Origin: Rhodothalassiaceae bacterium | GTDB lineage: Bacteria > Pseudomonadota > Alphaproteobacteria > Sphingomonadales > Rhodothalassiaceae | Length of the DNA: 64,000 bases | Assembly (NCBI GenBank): GCA_026004935.1 | Contig: BPKC01000001.1 | Location: 868,001-932,000 of the forward strand | Direction of reading: 5' to 3' | Shown here: positions 46,569 through 56,130 of the stretch, piece after piece | Position numbering within the stretch: the first letter of the stretch is position 1 | Layout: every line of letters begins with the position of its first letter | The notes under the pieces: generated by a model | What the model saw: the letters and a program-made list of their open reading frames with translations, nothing else | The model's database searches: none | What the model was told of the DNA's origin: nothing | Translations under genes and position numbers: made by a program

Positions 46569-46907
46569 TCAGAATTTCTCGGCGCCGCGGGCGCGCTTTT
46601 CGGCAAGGCCGCTCACGCCCTCGCGGCGGGCCAGCTCTTCCAGCACCTCCTGCCAGCCGACGCCGAGGGACTCGAGCAGAACGAGGAGGTGGAAGACGGT
46701 ATCGGCGGCCTCGGCGATCTGCGCCGAGCGGTCCTCTCCGAGCGCCGCCGCGACCAGCTCCACGGCCTCCTCGCCGAACTTGCGCACCGTGCGCGCCGGC
46801 CCGGCGGCGAGCAGCCCGGCGACGTAGCTTTCGGCCGGGTCCGCCTCCCGCCGGCTGCGGATGACGGCCACGAGGCGGGTGATGATGTCGTCTTCCCTGT
46901 CGGTCAT
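46569..46907 (-). CDS. hisE: Phosphoribosyl-ATP diphosphatase
   Basis: A 112-residue MazG-like helical enzyme for the second step of histidine synthesis. It shows [36 protein letters not shown] with the metal-binding E-E-x-x-E pattern, and [20 protein letters not shown]. The start at 46907 overlaps the hisF stop by ATGA; an ATG nine bases upstream is an alternative. It is the last gene of the his operon. hisI is not in the window. Confidence 0.95.
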   Translation of the reverse strand: MTDREDDIITRLVAVIRSRREADPAESYVAGLLAAGPARTVRKFGEEAVELVAAALGEDRSAQIAEAADTVFHLLVLLESLGVGWQEVLEELARREGVSGLAEKRARGAEKF

Positions 46908-47668
46908 GCCGGCCATCTTACCGCAATCCGGGCCGCCGCCATAGCCTCCTTGACGGCCGCGATGCGGATTTCGCCGAAATGGAAGATCGAGGCGGCGAGC
47001 ACCGCCGAGGCGCCTCCCTCGCGCACGGCCTCGATCAGGTGATCGATGCCGCCGGCCCCGCCGGATGCGATCACCGGCACGCTCACCCGGCGCGTCACCT
47101 CCTGAAGCAGGGCGATGTCGAAGCCGTCGCGGGTGCCGTCGCGGTCCATGGAGGTGAGCAGGATCTCGCCCGCCCCGCGCGCCACCAGCGCTTCCGCCAG
47201 CGCCGCCGCCTCCCATTCGCTTGCCCGCCGGCCACCGTGGGTGTAGACCCGCCAGCCGGTCCCCTCGCGCCGGGCATCGATGGCGGCGACGATGCACTGG
47301 CTGCCGAAGCGGTTCGCCATCTCGGCCACGACGTCCGGGTCCTCGACCGCGGCGGTGTTGACCGCCACCTTGTCGGCCCCCGCCAGCAGCAGGCGGCGGA
47401 CGTCCTCGGCGCTGCGTACCCCGCCGCCGACGGTGAGCGGCATGAAGCAGACGTCGGCCGTGCGCGCCACCACGTCGAGCATCGTCTCGCGGCCCTCGTG
47501 GCTGGCGGAGATGTCGAGAAAGCAGAGTTCGTCCGCGCCTTCGGCGTCATACAGGCGCGCCTGTTCCACCGGGTCGCCGGCATCGCGCAGGTTCTGAAAG
47601 CGCACGCCCTTGACGACGCGGCCATGGTCGACGTCGAGGCAGGGGATGATGCGCACCGCAAGCGTCAC
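46904..47668 (-). CDS. hisF: Imidazole glycerol phosphate synthase, cyclase subunit HisF
   Basis: A 254-residue beta/alpha barrel that takes ammonia from HisH and closes the imidazole ring. It has the catalytic Asp in [18 protein letters not shown], the family blocks [20 protein letters not shown] and [34 protein letters not shown], and the second catalytic Asp in [20 protein letters not shown]. Overlaps hisA and hisE by four bases each. Confidence 0.97.
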   Translation of the reverse strand: MTLAVRIIPCLDVDHGRVVKGVRFQNLRDAGDPVEQARLYDAEGADELCFLDISASHEGRETMLDVVARTADVCFMPLTVGGGVRSAEDVRRLLLAGADKVAVNTAAVEDPDVVAEMANRFGSQCIVAAIDARREGTGWRVYTHGGRRASEWEAAALAEALVARGAGEILLTSMDRDGTRDGFDIALLQEVTRRVSVPVIASGGAGGIDHLIEAVREGGASAVLAASIFHFGEIRIAAVKEAMAAARIAVRWPA

Positions 47669-48441
47669 GGCCGCGCCTCCCTTCTCCTCGTCTCCCCCGC
47701 CGGCGCCGCGGCGAGGGCAAGCGCGGCCTCAAGATCCAGCCGGCCGTCGTAGAGCGCACGGCCCGCGATCACCCCGACGATCCGCCCCCGCGCCCGGCCG
47801 GCGGCCTCCTTGAGCGCGGCGAGATCGGCGAGATCCCTGAGCCCGCCGGATGCGATGACCGGCAGATCCACCGCCTCGGCCATGGAGACGACGGCGGCGA
47901 TGTTCACGCCCGCCCCGGTGCCGTCGCGCGCGATGTCCGTGTAGACGATGCCGCCCATCCCCCATCGGCCGGCCCGGCGTGCGAGATCGAGGGCGCCGAC
48001 CCCGGTGCCGCGCTCCCAGCCGGCGACCTTCACCTCGCCGTCGCGCGCATCGATCCCGATCCACACCCGCCCGGGAAAGCGGCGCGCGGCCTCCGCCGCC
48101 CCGGCCGGATCGTCCACCGCCATGGTGGAGACGATCACGCGGGCGACCCCCGCATCCAGCCAGCGGGCGACATCCCGGACGCTGCGGATGCCGCCGCCGA
48201 GCTCGACGGGCACCGGCACGGCGGCCAGAATGGCCTCCACGGCCGTCCGGTTGCGGCCGCTGCCATCGCGCGCGCCGTCGAGATCGACGACATGGATCAT
48301 CCGCGCGCCGGCATCCGCAAAGCGCCGGGCGACGGCGACCGGATCGTCGCCGTAGACCGTCTTGCGGTCGAAGACGCCCTCGGTCAGGCGCACCACCTCG
48401 CCGTCCTTGAGATCGATCGCGGGGATGACGTCGAAGCGCAT
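47665..48441 (-). CDS. hisA: ProFAR isomerase HisA
   Basis: A 258-residue beta/alpha barrel that performs the Amadori rearrangement of ProFAR. It shows [20 protein letters not shown] (catalytic Asp), [40 protein letters not shown], and [20 protein letters not shown] (second Asp). The start at 48441 overlaps the GNAT gene stop by one base, and its stop overlaps hisF by ATGA. Confidence 0.97.
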   Translation of the reverse strand: MRFDVIPAIDLKDGEVVRLTEGVFDRKTVYGDDPVAVARRFADAGARMIHVVDLDGARDGSGRNRTAVEAILAAVPVPVELGGGIRSVRDVARWLDAGVARVIVSTMAVDDPAGAAEAARRFPGRVWIGIDARDGEVKVAGWERGTGVGALDLARRAGRWGMGGIVYTDIARDGTGAGVNIAAVVSMAEAVDLPVIASGGLRDLADLAALKEAAGRARGRIVGVIAGRALYDGRLDLEAALALAAAPAGETRRREARP

Positions 48442-49022
48442 CAGATGATCTTCCGGCCGTGCGGGCCCGCATCCAGCGTCTTGGTGTAGAAATAGCCGGC
48501 ATGAAAGCGGCCGTCGATCAGGGCGTAGTGGGGCTTTTCCGCCCAGCGCCGGTAGCCGAGGCGCTCGACGAGCTCGATCGCGCGCGAGCGGTCGGCCCGG
48601 ATCGACAGGTCGAGGACGATGAGCTGCTGGCGGCGCGCCAGCTCCTCGGCCTTCTCCAGCAGCGCTCTCGCCAGCCCGTGGCCGCGGGCGAAGGGGGCGA
48701 CGAAGAAGGTCTCGATCGTGCCCTGGTGCGCGCCCGCCTCGTGGATGGTGCCGGGCAGCACGAGCTGGACGGCGCCGGCGATCCGGCCCTTGAAGCGGCC
48801 GATGACGAGCTGCCGGCGCGGGGCGCTCAGCACGCCCTTCCAGAAGGCCCGCAGCTTGTCGACGGGCGGCGGCGTCAGCCAGGCGATGTCCTCGCCGTCG
48901 GCCACCGCAGCCCGCGTCGCCTCGGCGAGCGCGTCGAGCTCCTCGTCCTCCAGTGCGTCCACCGCCTCCACCGAGATCATCGGCGGCCCGGGATCGTCGC
49001 GTCGCTCGGCGGCTGTCGTCAC
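48441..49022 (-). CDS. GNAT family N-acetyltransferase inside the his operon
   Basis: A 193-residue acetyl-CoA-dependent acetyltransferase. It shows the beta strands RQLVIGRFKGRIAGAVQLVL, the acetyl-CoA motif TFFVAPFARGHGLARALLEK, and the C-terminal AIELVERLGYRRWAEKPHYA. It lies between hisH and hisA. The GTG at 49022 overlaps the hisH stop by GTGA, the same pattern as the hisB/hisH pair, so it is preferred; an internal ATG at 48980 would shorten it by 14 residues. The substrate is unknown, and its place suggests a link to histidine metabolism or operon regulation (inference). Confidence 0.9.
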   Translation of the reverse strand: MTTAAERRDDPGPPMISVEAVDALEDEELDALAEATRAAVADGEDIAWLTPPPVDKLRAFWKGVLSAPRRQLVIGRFKGRIAGAVQLVLPGTIHEAGAHQGTIETFFVAPFARGHGLARALLEKAEELARRQQLIVLDLSIRADRSRAIELVERLGYRRWAEKPHYALIDGRFHAGYFYTKTLDAGPHGRKII

Positions 49023-49672
49023 GGCTGCCACTCCAGGAAATTGCGCAGGATTCGGATGCCCGCCTGCTGGCTTTTCTCGGGATGAAACTGCACGCCCGCG
49101 ACGCGCCCGCGCCCGATCGCGGCGGCGAAGGTCCGCCCATGGGTGCAGGTGGCGAGAAGCGGGGCCTCCTCCACCAGATCCATGGCGTAGGAATGGACGA
49201 AATAGACCCAGGGGGCGTCGGTGAAGCCGCGAAAGAGCGGATGCGCGCGTCCCGCCGGCGTCAGCGCGAGGCGGTTCCAGCCCATGTGCGGAACGCGGAC
49301 GTCCGGCAGGCGCGGCTCGAGCGCGCGGACCTCGCCGCGGAACCAGCCGAATCCCTCGTTCAGCCCGTGCTCGCGGCCCACTTCCGCCATGAGCTGCATG
49401 CCGACGCAGATGCCGAGGAGCGGCCGCCCGCTTTCGGCGAAGGCCTGAAGCGCCTCCCACATGCCGGGAAGGCGGCGGAGGGCCTGACGGCAGGCGGCGA
49501 AGGCGCCTACTCCCGGCAGCACCGCGCGATCGGCCGCGGCCAGGTCTTCGGCGCGGTCGCTGCGTGCGACGACGACCCTGCGCCCCGCTTCCCCGGCGGC
49601 GCGCATGAGCGCGCGCTCCACCGAACGCAGGTTTCCCGACCCGTAATCGACGATGACGACGCGTTCGCTCAC
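49019..49672 (-). CDS. hisH: Imidazole glycerol phosphate synthase, glutaminase subunit HisH
   Basis: A 217-residue class I glutamine amidotransferase that feeds ammonia to HisF. It starts [20 protein letters not shown] at a GTG that overlaps hisB as GTGA. The nucleophile Cys is in [20 protein letters not shown], then [21 protein letters not shown], and the His/Glu pair in [20 protein letters not shown]. Confidence 0.96.
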   Translation of the reverse strand: MSERVVIVDYGSGNLRSVERALMRAAGEAGRRVVVARSDRAEDLAAADRAVLPGVGAFAACRQALRRLPGMWEALQAFAESGRPLLGICVGMQLMAEVGREHGLNEGFGWFRGEVRALEPRLPDVRVPHMGWNRLALTPAGRAHPLFRGFTDAPWVYFVHSYAMDLVEEAPLLATCTHGRTFAAAIGRGRVAGVQFHPEKSQQAGIRILRNFLEWQP

Positions 49673-50283
49673 GGCCGCCCGGTCTCCGGCTGCCCGCCCA
49701 ACACGCCCTTGGTCGACGGCACCTCGCCGCCCGCGCGCGGGTCCGTCTCCGCGGCCGCACGCAGCGCGCGCGCCACGGCCTTGAAGCAGGATTCCGCGAT
49801 ATGGTGGTTGTTCGCGCCGTAGAGGTTTTCCACGTGCAGCGTGATCTGCGCCCGCGTTGCCAGCGAGCGGAAGAAGTGCTCGATCATCTCGGTGTCGAGA
49901 TCGCCCAGTCTCGGCTGCGAAAACCGCGCCCGCCAGACGAGATACGGGCGGCCGGATACGTCGACCACCGCGCGGGTCAGCGCCTCGTCCATCGCGATGT
50001 AGGCATGGGCGAAGCGGCGGATGCCGGCGCGCGCGCCCAGCGCCTCGTCGAGCGCGGTGCCGATCGCAAGCCCCACGTCCTCCACGGTGTGGTGGCAGTC
50101 GACCCCGGTGTCGCCAGCGGCCTCGACCGCAAGATCGAGCCCGCCGTGGCGGGCGAGCTGCTCCAGCATGTGGTCGAGAAAGCCGATGCCGGTGCGGATC
50201 TCCGCCCGGCCAGTGCCGTCGAGATCGAGCGACACGGCGACCCGGGTCTCCTTCGTCTCCCGTCGGCACTGACCCTTGCGCAT
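49669..50283 (-). CDS. hisB: Imidazoleglycerol-phosphate dehydratase
   Basis: A 204-residue monofunctional HisB, without the N-terminal phosphatase of enteric bacteria. Metal-binding His motifs are [40 protein letters not shown] and [20 protein letters not shown]. The ATG at 50283 starts [19 protein letters not shown]. It is the first gene of the his operon, and a promoter-like sequence lies 66-94 bases upstream. It is divergent from hslVU. Confidence 0.97.
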   Translation of the reverse strand: MRKGQCRRETKETRVAVSLDLDGTGRAEIRTGIGFLDHMLEQLARHGGLDLAVEAAGDTGVDCHHTVEDVGLAIGTALDEALGARAGIRRFAHAYIAMDEALTRAVVDVSGRPYLVWRARFSQPRLGDLDTEMIEHFFRSLATRAQITLHVENLYGANNHHIAESCFKAVARALRAAAETDPRAGGEVPSTKGVLGGQPETGRP

Positions 50284-50348
50284 CGCGCCCGCCCCTGTCT
50301 TCCGGCCCACCCGCGACGATGGCGGCGTGGGTGCTGCGGCCCGGGCCG

Positions 50349-50377
50349 GCTATATCACCCGCGCCGGCCGCGGCCAA
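50349..50377 (-). promoter_or_regulatory. Candidate his operon promoter
   Basis: On the minus strand TTGGCC (50377-50372) and TATAGC (50354-50349) are 17 bases apart and would give a leader of about 55 bases before hisB. No His-rich leader peptide or attenuator hairpin was seen in that leader. Confidence 0.42.
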
Positions 50378-50406
50378 GCCCGCCCGCGCCCCCGTCCGCG
50401 CCGTCC

Positions 50407-50435
50407 TTGCCGGCGACGGGTCGCGGGCCTATATG
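50407..50435 (+). promoter_or_regulatory. Candidate hslVU promoter, heat-shock-like
   Basis: TTGCCG (50407-50412) and TATATG (50430-50435) are 17 bases apart. Read with flanks, CTTG followed 18 bases later by CCTATAT also resembles alphaproteobacterial RpoH (sigma-32) promoters, which would suit a heat-shock protease. It gives a leader of about 60 bases to the GTG start of hslV. Confidence 0.42.
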
Positions 50436-50502
50436 CCGCACGGGCCCGGCGCGCGCCCCGGCATGCGCCGGGATGCGGCCGCAAGATGAAAGAGACGTCA
50501 CG

Positions 50503-51063
50503 GTGCAGCAGCATTCCGGCTTCCCCCACTGGCACGGTACGACGATCCTGTGTCTGAAGAAGGACAACCGCGTCGTCATGGCCGGCGACGGCCAGGTGTC
50601 CATGGGCCAGACCGTCGTGAAGGCGAAGGCGCGCAAGGTCCGCCGGCTGGCGGAGGGGCGCGTGCTGGCCGGCTTCGCGGGGGCGACGGCGGATGCCTTC
50701 ACGCTGCTCGAACGCCTCGAATCCAAGCTCGAGCGCTTTCCGGCCCAGCTCGCGCGGGCCTGCGTGGAGCTCGCCAAGGACTGGCGCACCGACCGCTATC
50801 TGCGGCGGCTGGAGGCGCTGCTCGCCGTCACGGACGGGCGGGTGAACCTGCTGGTCTCCGGCAACGGCGACGTGCTCGAGCCCGATGACGGGATCATCGG
50901 CATCGGCTCGGGCGGAGCCTATGCGCTGGCGGCCGCCCGGGCGCTCATCGATCAGGATCTTTCGGCAGAGGAGATCGCCCGCCGCGCGCTCGCCATCGCC
51001 GCCGACATCTGCGTCTACACCAATCACGAGATCGTCATCGAAACCCTGGAGGTGCCCGAGTGA
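50503..51063 (+). CDS. hslV: HslV peptidase subunit of the HslUV protease
   Basis: A 186-residue proteasome-like peptidase. A short propeptide ([12 protein letters not shown]) precedes the catalytic Thr in [20 protein letters not shown]. Further blocks are [40 protein letters not shown] and [20 protein letters not shown]. The GTG at 50503 has GAAAGAG upstream; an ATG at 50473 has no site and would give a longer unusual propeptide. It overlaps hslU by ATGA. Confidence 0.95.
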   Translation: MQQHSGFPHWHGTTILCLKKDNRVVMAGDGQVSMGQTVVKAKARKVRRLAEGRVLAGFAGATADAFTLLERLESKLERFPAQLARACVELAKDWRTDRYLRRLEALLAVTDGRVNLLVSGNGDVLEPDDGIIGIGSGGAYALAAARALIDQDLSAEEIARRALAIAADICVYTNHEIVIETLEVPE

Positions 51064-52421
51064 TGCCCGACGCCGAGCCCGCGGTCGCGACGCGGCCGGA
51101 CGAGCCCGCCATGTTCACGCCGCGCGAGATCGTCCACGAGCTGGACCGCTTCATCGTCGGCCAGCAGGCGGCCAAGCGCGCGGTGGCGATCGCGCTGCGC
51201 AACCGCTGGCGCCGCCGGCAGGTGCCGCCGCCGCTCAAGGACGAGATCCTGCCGAAGAACATCCTGATGGTGGGGCCCACCGGCGTCGGCAAGACCGAAA
51301 TCTCGCGCCGGCTCGCGAAGCTTGCGGGCGCGCCCTTCATCAAGGTCGAGGCGACGAGCTTCACCGAGGTCGGCTATGTCGGGCGGGACGTGGAGCAGAT
51401 CGTCCGCGATCTCGTCGAGGTCGGCCGCCAGATGCTGCGCGAGCGCCGCCGCAGGGAGGTCCGCGCCCGCGCCGAGGATGCCGCAAGCCGCCGGCTGGTG
51501 GAGGCCCTCGTCGGCCGCACGGCGAGCGACGAGACCAGGGCGGCGTTCGCGGCGCGGCTCGCCCGCGGCGAGCTCGACGACAAGGAAGTGGAGATCGAGC
51601 TGCGCGAAAACCCGTCGGCGGGCCTGCCGCTATTCGACATCCCGGGCATGCCCGGTGCCCAGGTCGGCATGATCAATCTCGGCGAGGTCATGGGCCGGCT
51701 GATGGGGGGCGGCCGGCCGGTGCGCCGGCGCATGACGGTCGCGGCCGCGCGCGAGGCGCTGATCGCCGAGGAATCCGACCGCCTGATCGACGAGGAGGCA
51801 TTGAACCGCGAGGCGCTCCGGCTCGTCGAGGAGGAGGGGATCGTCTTCATCGACGAGATCGACAAGGTCTGCGCGCGCGAAGGCGCCCGGGGCGCGGATG
51901 TCAGCCGCGAGGGCGTCCAGCGCGACCTGCTGCCCCTCATCGAGGGCACGACGGTCGCGACGCGATACGGCATGGTGCGCACGGACCACATCCTTTTCAT
52001 CGCATCCGGCGCCTTCCACCTCGCCAAGCCGGCGGATCTGCTGCCGGAGCTGCAGGGCCGGCTGCCGATCCGGGTGGAGCTGAAGCCGCTCACGGAGGAG
52101 GATTTCCGGCGGATCCTGACCGAGCCCGAGACCTCGCTCCTGCGCCAGTACGAGGCGCTGCTCGCGACCGAGGGGGTGCGGCTCGACTTCCGGCCGGACG
52201 GGGTGGCCGAGATCGCGCGCATCGCCACCGAACTCAACCAGTCGGTGGAGAACATCGGCGCACGCCGGCTGCACACCGTGCTCGAGAAGCTGCTCGAGGA
52301 GATCAGCTTCGAGGCGCCCGACATGCGCGGCGGCAGCACGGTCGCCGTGGACGCGGCCTATGTCCGCGACCGGCTCGCCCCGCTTCTTCAGCCCGGCGAC
52401 GTCGCCCGCTACATCCTCTAG
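51060..52421 (+). CDS. hslU: HslU ATPase/unfoldase subunit
   Basis: A 453-residue AAA+ ATPase that unfolds substrates for HslV. It has the family start [20 protein letters not shown], Walker [21 protein letters not shown], pore-loop region [20 protein letters not shown], the intermediate domain (about 110-235), Walker [21 protein letters not shown], sensor regions [20 protein letters not shown] and [20 protein letters not shown], and the C-terminal tail [18 protein letters not shown] that docks in HslV. Confidence 0.97.
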   Translation: MMPDAEPAVATRPDEPAMFTPREIVHELDRFIVGQQAAKRAVAIALRNRWRRRQVPPPLKDEILPKNILMVGPTGVGKTEISRRLAKLAGAPFIKVEATSFTEVGYVGRDVEQIVRDLVEVGRQMLRERRRREVRARAEDAASRRLVEALVGRTASDETRAAFAARLARGELDDKEVEIELRENPSAGLPLFDIPGMPGAQVGMINLGEVMGRLMGGGRPVRRRMTVAAAREALIAEESDRLIDEEALNREALRLVEEEGIVFIDEIDKVCAREGARGADVSREGVQRDLLPLIEGTTVATRYGMVRTDHILFIASGAFHLAKPADLLPELQGRLPIRVELKPLTEEDFRRILTEPETSLLRQYEALLATEGVRLDFRPDGVAEIARIATELNQSVENIGARRLHTVLEKLLEEISFEAPDMRGGSTVAVDAAYVRDRLAPLLQPGDVARYIL

Positions 52422-52510
52422 CTCCTGCGCCGTTCCGGCCTTCCGCCCGCCGCGCCCGTCGGCCTGCCGGCTCGAAGATGCGCAGCCGCGGTTTGACGCC
52501 TTCCCCAATG

Positions 52511-53028
52511 CGTCGTTCGCCGGCTTGACCGGCGAACCCATGAGGCGGTGACACCAGCACCAGCGCCGGTCATCGGCCCGGCCGGCGGCTGGACCCGCCG
52601 GTCAAGCCGGCAGGTGACGCAGAGAGAGTGGCGGCGGGTGACGAGAAAGGGGGGGGGCGCTGGGCGATAATTCGGAGCGTAGAGCAGCCGCCGGCGAGTG
52701 GGAGTGCGCGCCGGCGGGTGACGCTCCCTTTCTCTCGTCATTCGCCGCGAAAGCGGCGAATCCAGCCGCCGCTCGGGCCGCTCCCGGCGCATGGGGTCTT
52801 CTCCGATCCCCTCTGGATCCGCCGGCCAAGCCGGCGGATGAGGAATGAAGAGGAAGCCGGCGGGTGGCGGTGGCCGCTCCGATCACTGATTACTGATGAC
52901 GGATGACCGATAACTGACATGTCGTTCGCCGGCTCGACCGGCGAACCCATGAGGCGGTGACGGGGGCACCGGCACCGGGAATGAAAATCGCTTCTTGCCG
53001 GACCCGCAGATCAAGCCCGCGGGTGACG
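52511..53028. repeat. Palindromic element cluster 4
   Basis: The 639-base gap between convergent hslU and the YqjE-like gene holds three composite doublets: B-A 52511-52619, C-A 52736-52842 (the A copy is a GGATCC variant), and B-A 52920-53028 (a worn A copy). A partial A ending at 52723 is linked to the C palindrome by a 12-nt CTCCCTTTCTCT connector. A nine-G run lies at 52649-52657. The 52880-52920 stretch has short near-repeats of the ACTGAT type. No gene was seen. Confidence 0.85.
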
Positions 53029-53060
53029 ACGGGAAAGCATGGACCCGCCACCCCGCGTCC

Positions 53061-53510
53061 TCAGCGCCGGCCGCGGGCGAGGCCGAGCGCAAGGCCGACG
53101 GCGGCCGCGGTGACGAGCCCGGTCTTCGGATGCCGGCGTGCCGCCTCGGCCAGCGGGGCGAGCGCGAGAATCGCGGGAAGCAGGGTCTCCGGCCGGCTGC
53201 CCACCGCCTCGGCAAGCACGCGGGTGAGAAGCTCGTCTTCGCCGCCACCGGGCTTCGGCGAAGCCGCCGGCGCACGCGCGCCCGCCCGGCGGCGCGCAAG
53301 CAGCATCACCGCGCATCCCAGCAGCAGATGAACGCCCGCCACCAGCAGCCACACCCAGTGGCCCGCCCAGAAGGCTCGCAGCCACCACGCAAGCGCCGCC
53401 CAGCCCGCAAGCCAGGCGATCGCCAGCAGAAACACTCCGGCAAGCACGGCAATGCCCCGGCGCGCGGCGTCCGCAGCCCAGGCGGCCGCCCTGGTTTCCA
53501 GTCCGTGCAT
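53061..53510 (-). CDS. YqjE/phage-holin-III-like membrane protein
   Basis: A 149-residue protein: an amphipathic N-terminus, two adjacent membrane helices (GIAVLAGVFLLAIAWLAGWA and AGHWVWLLVAGVHLLLGCAV), a basic loop, and a C-terminal soluble segment with a weak hydrophobic stretch (TGLVTAAAVGLALGLARGRR). The pattern and its position after a DUF883/YqjD-like gene match the yqjD-yqjE pair of enterobacteria. It is probably an envelope-stress or stationary-phase inner-membrane protein. Exact function is unknown. Confidence 0.65.
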   Translation of the reverse strand: MHGLETRAAAWAADAARRGIAVLAGVFLLAIAWLAGWAALAWWLRAFWAGHWVWLLVAGVHLLLGCAVMLLARRRAGARAPAASPKPGGGEDELLTRVLAEAVGSRPETLLPAILALAPLAEAARRHPKTGLVTAAAVGLALGLARGRR

Positions 53511-53561
53511 GGCCCGCCCCTTCCTGCGGCCGCAGACCTTTCCGGCTTGCGGCGTCCGCCG

Positions 53562-53843
53562 TCAGCGCCGGCTCAGCAGCGCGCCGACGAGAAAGCCGAG
53601 GCCGACTGCGATCGCGAGCGCGGTGAGCGGATTGTCCTCGACCGCGTCCTCCACCTGATCCAGGGCCTGGCGCGAACGCGCCCGCGCATCCGCCAGCCGG
53701 CGGCGCGCCTCCTCCTTGAGCTCGGCACCGCGCGCCTCGACCTCGTCTCCCAGCGCCGCGACGAGCCGCGCGACATCCGCCTTGAGCGCGCCCAGATCCT
53801 TCTGCAGCGCCGCGATCTCGTCCTGATAGCTCTTGTCCGCCAT
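53562..53843 (-). CDS. DUF883 (YqjD/ElaB-like) membrane-anchored protein
   Basis: A 93-residue protein: a long soluble helix rich in Glu, Arg and Ala (ARLVAALGDEVEARGAELKE and RQALDQVEDAVEDNPLTALA), then one C-terminal membrane anchor (AIAVGLGFLVGALLSRR). In E. coli, YqjD and ElaB bind ribosomes at the membrane in stationary phase. The ATG at 53843 has GGGAG at seven bases; the ATG six bases upstream leaves only one base of spacing. It is divergent from the FNR-type gene. Confidence 0.85.
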   Translation of the reverse strand: MADKSYQDEIAALQKDLGALKADVARLVAALGDEVEARGAELKEEARRRLADARARSRQALDQVEDAVEDNPLTALAIAVGLGFLVGALLSRR

Positions 53844-54065
53844 CGTCATGCTCCCTTTCCTGGGCCGTCATCCTAAAGATCCCGCCCGCATGCGGGACCG
53901 GATCCGTCCAGACCAACGGCCCGGCCCGGGCTTTGTTCCGCCGCCGGCGCGCCGCCGGAACCAGCGCCGTCGCCGTCCCGGTTGCGCTTGCACGCGGAGC
54001 GGGCGCAGGCTAGAGACGGTGCGTGCGGCCCCAGGTGGCCGGCGGCGGCGGACGAGGAGACGGTC

Positions 54066-54833
54066 ATGGCCGATGGGGGAAACGGTGCCGCGAAGGCGGA
54101 TGCCCCCCGCCGCGCGGAGTCCGCGGGTGACGGCATCGGCCGGGTGATGTGTCTCGCCTGCCCGGCTCGCGACAGCTTCCTGTGCTCCGGCTTCGAAGAT
54201 GACGAGCTGCGGCATCTGGCCGCGCGCGCGACCCGCTTCACGCTGCCGAAGGGCCGCACGCTGATCCTCGAGGGCGATCCCGCGACCGACGTCTACAACG
54301 TCATCGAGGGCGACGTGATGCTGTCGCGGGTGGCCTCCGACGGTCGGCGCCAGATCCTGGGCTTTCTCGGCCAGGGGGATTTCATCGGACTCACGCTTGC
54401 GCCCGAATATCAGTTCACGGCGGAAGCTCTGTCGGATTCGCGCCTGTGCCGCTTCGACCGCCGCGCCATCGACGAGCTGATGGAGCGCTTCCCCAATGTC
54501 GCGCGCCAGGTCCAGCGGATGGGCGCGGCGATGGTGGACCATCTGCTCGAGATGATCTTCGCGCTGGGGCGCAAGACGGCCGAGGAGCGCGTCGCCAGCT
54601 TTCTCTACTACGAGGCCCAGCGCCAGGGCTGCTGTCTCGATCCCGCGAAGGAGCTGAAGCTCGCCATGACCCGCGCCGAGATGGCGGATTATCTGGGGCT
54701 CACGCTCGAGACCGTGAGCCGCGTCGTCTCGCGCCTGCGCAAGCAGGGGGTCGTGGAAACCCGCGGCATGGGCCGAATTCTCATCCGCGATCTCGACGCG
54801 CTGCGCCGGCGCGCGGACGCCGCGGCGGCCTGA
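54066..54833 (+). CDS. Crp/Fnr family oxygen-responsive regulator (FnrL/FnrN type)
   Basis: A 255-residue regulator. Near the N-terminus Cys29, Cys32 and Cys40 form C-x2-C-x7-C (VMCLACPARDSFLCSGF), the [4Fe-4S] ligand spacing of alphaproteobacterial FnrN/FnrL, and a further Cys lies in SRLCRFDRRAID. The cyclic-nucleotide-fold domain includes GRTLILEGDPATDVYNVIEG and QILGFLGQGDFIGLTL. The helix-turn-helix is MTRAEMADYLGLTLETVSRV with VSRLRKQGVVETRG; the E-x2-S-R recognition signature predicts TTGAT-N4-ATCAA targets. No such site was seen in its own 216-base upstream gap. Confidence 0.92.
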   Translation: MADGGNGAAKADAPRRAESAGDGIGRVMCLACPARDSFLCSGFEDDELRHLAARATRFTLPKGRTLILEGDPATDVYNVIEGDVMLSRVASDGRRQILGFLGQGDFIGLTLAPEYQFTAEALSDSRLCRFDRRAIDELMERFPNVARQVQRMGAAMVDHLLEMIFALGRKTAEERVASFLYYEAQRQGCCLDPAKELKLAMTRAEMADYLGLTLETVSRVVSRLRKQGVVETRGMGRILIRDLDALRRRADAAAA

Positions 54834-54875
54834 GAGCGGCAGGCGGCGGGCGGTCCCTCCGGTTCCGCTCTTCTC

Positions 54876-55538
54876 CTACAGATGCGGGCCGTGCACCAGC
54901 CCCATCCATGCGGCGGCGATCAGACCCAGCGATATCGCGAGCTGCACCGCCAGCACCCGTGGGCCGATCGCCTGCAGCACGGGTGCCAGCGTCTCGGCGG
55001 ACGCCTGCTCCGGCCCGCGGTGATGGAAGAGGGCGAGCAGCCGGTCGTGCATCACGTCGCTTGCAAGCGTCAGGAACAGCACGGCGCCGAAGATCGCGAT
55101 CTTCGCCGCAAGCCAGCCGGGCACCGCCGCCTCCTGGCCGATCGCGCCGAGCACCGCCCAGCCGAGGAGCAGGGCGCCCACCACCGCGAGGAAGACGCGG
55201 CCCACCATGCGGCTGGCGCGGGCCGCGCTGTCGCCGGTTTCCGGCGGGCGCAGCCACAGCACCACGACCCAGACGATGCCGACGAGCCAAGCACCCAGCG
55301 CGCCGAGCCCGGACAGGGTGATGAGGCCGAGGTCGCTCGCAAGCTGCAGCCCCGCCGGCAGCATCAGCACGAAGGCGGTGCGCGCGATGCGCTCGAGCAG
55401 AAGCGCGGTGCCGACCATCGCGGGCGCGGCCGCGGCGGACCGCGCCGTCCGCGCGAGCACGATCGCGCCTGCAAGCCCGGTCCCGAACCAGATCGCGAAG
55501 AGGACGACATGAACGAGGATCTGCCAGGTGATCGTCAT
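54876..55538 (-). CDS. Multi-pass membrane protein of unknown function
   Basis: A 220-residue protein with about six hydrophobic helices, including LVHVVLFAIWFGTGLAGAIV, LGAWLVGIVWVVVLWL, VFLAVVGALLLGWAVLGAIG, AKIAIFGAVLFLTLASDVMH and VLAVQLAISLGLIAAAWMGL. His residues occur near helix ends (HVV, DVMHDRLLALFHHRG), as in some heme-binding or CopD-like proteins, but I see no diagnostic motif. It converges on the Fnr-type gene with 42 bases between stops. Confidence 0.72.
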   Translation of the reverse strand: MTITWQILVHVVLFAIWFGTGLAGAIVLARTARSAAAAPAMVGTALLLERIARTAFVLMLPAGLQLASDLGLITLSGLGALGAWLVGIVWVVVLWLRPPETGDSAARASRMVGRVFLAVVGALLLGWAVLGAIGQEAAVPGWLAAKIAIFGAVLFLTLASDVMHDRLLALFHHRGPEQASAETLAPVLQAIGPRVLAVQLAISLGLIAAAWMGLVHGPHL

Positions 55539-55740
55539 CGCGTGCCTTTCCGAGCCTGCCTTTTCGCGCCCGTCCGCCCCGGCCGTGCGGCCGCGGGCCG
55601 CGGAGCCGCCGCCAATCTTCCCGAAGCGGGCGGGCGAGACAAGTCTTTTCGGACCACCGCCGCTTCCCCGCCGCCCGCTTTTGCGCTATGGATCCGCAAG
55701 CGACGGGAGGCGGCTGGGCCGTGCTGCAAGGGGCCGATCC

Positions 55741-56016
55741 ATGAAGTCGGTGCGGCTGCGGATCACGGGGCATGTGCAGGGGGTCTTCTACCGGGCCTGG
55801 GCGGAGGCCGAGGCGCGCCGGCGTGGGCTGCACGGCTTCGTGCGCAACCGGCGCGACGGCTCGGTGGAGATGCTGCTGGTCGGCCCGCCGGAAAAGGTGG
55901 ACGAGATGATCGCGGCCGCCCATGTCGGCCCGCCCGCGGCACGGGTGGAGGGCGTGACCGTCGAACCCGCCCACGGCGTCGTGCCGGCCCGATTCGAGAT
56001 CAAGCCCACCGTCTAG
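55741..56016 (+). CDS. acyP: Acylphosphatase
   Basis: A 91-residue ferredoxin-fold enzyme that hydrolyses acyl phosphates. The active-site Arg and phosphate loop are in RLRITGHVQGVFYRAWAEAE, the catalytic Asn in LHGFVRNRRDGSVEMLLVGP, and the C-terminal strand is RFEIKPTV. Length and motifs are standard. It stands alone, divergent from the membrane protein gene and convergent with the HMG-CoA lyase gene across repeat cluster 5. Confidence 0.95.
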   Translation: MKSVRLRITGHVQGVFYRAWAEAEARRRGLHGFVRNRRDGSVEMLLVGPPEKVDEMIAAAHVGPPAARVEGVTVEPAHGVVPARFEIKPTV

Positions 56017-56130
56017 TGCCGCCGGAGCGGGCCGGCCGCCGGCTTTCCCGCTCCCTCCGCCGCAGCGCGCCGCACACCCGACGAGGATGCGGAAACGGCA
56101 CCGGCGCAGGGCATCGGCCCCGCCGGCGGC

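Noticed and set aside
53880-54065. FNR box upstream of the Fnr-type gene
   Set aside because: No TTGAT-N4-ATCAA-like sequence was found; the dyads present (CCCGC-AT-GCGGG and GTTCCG...CGGAAC) do not match the FNR consensus.
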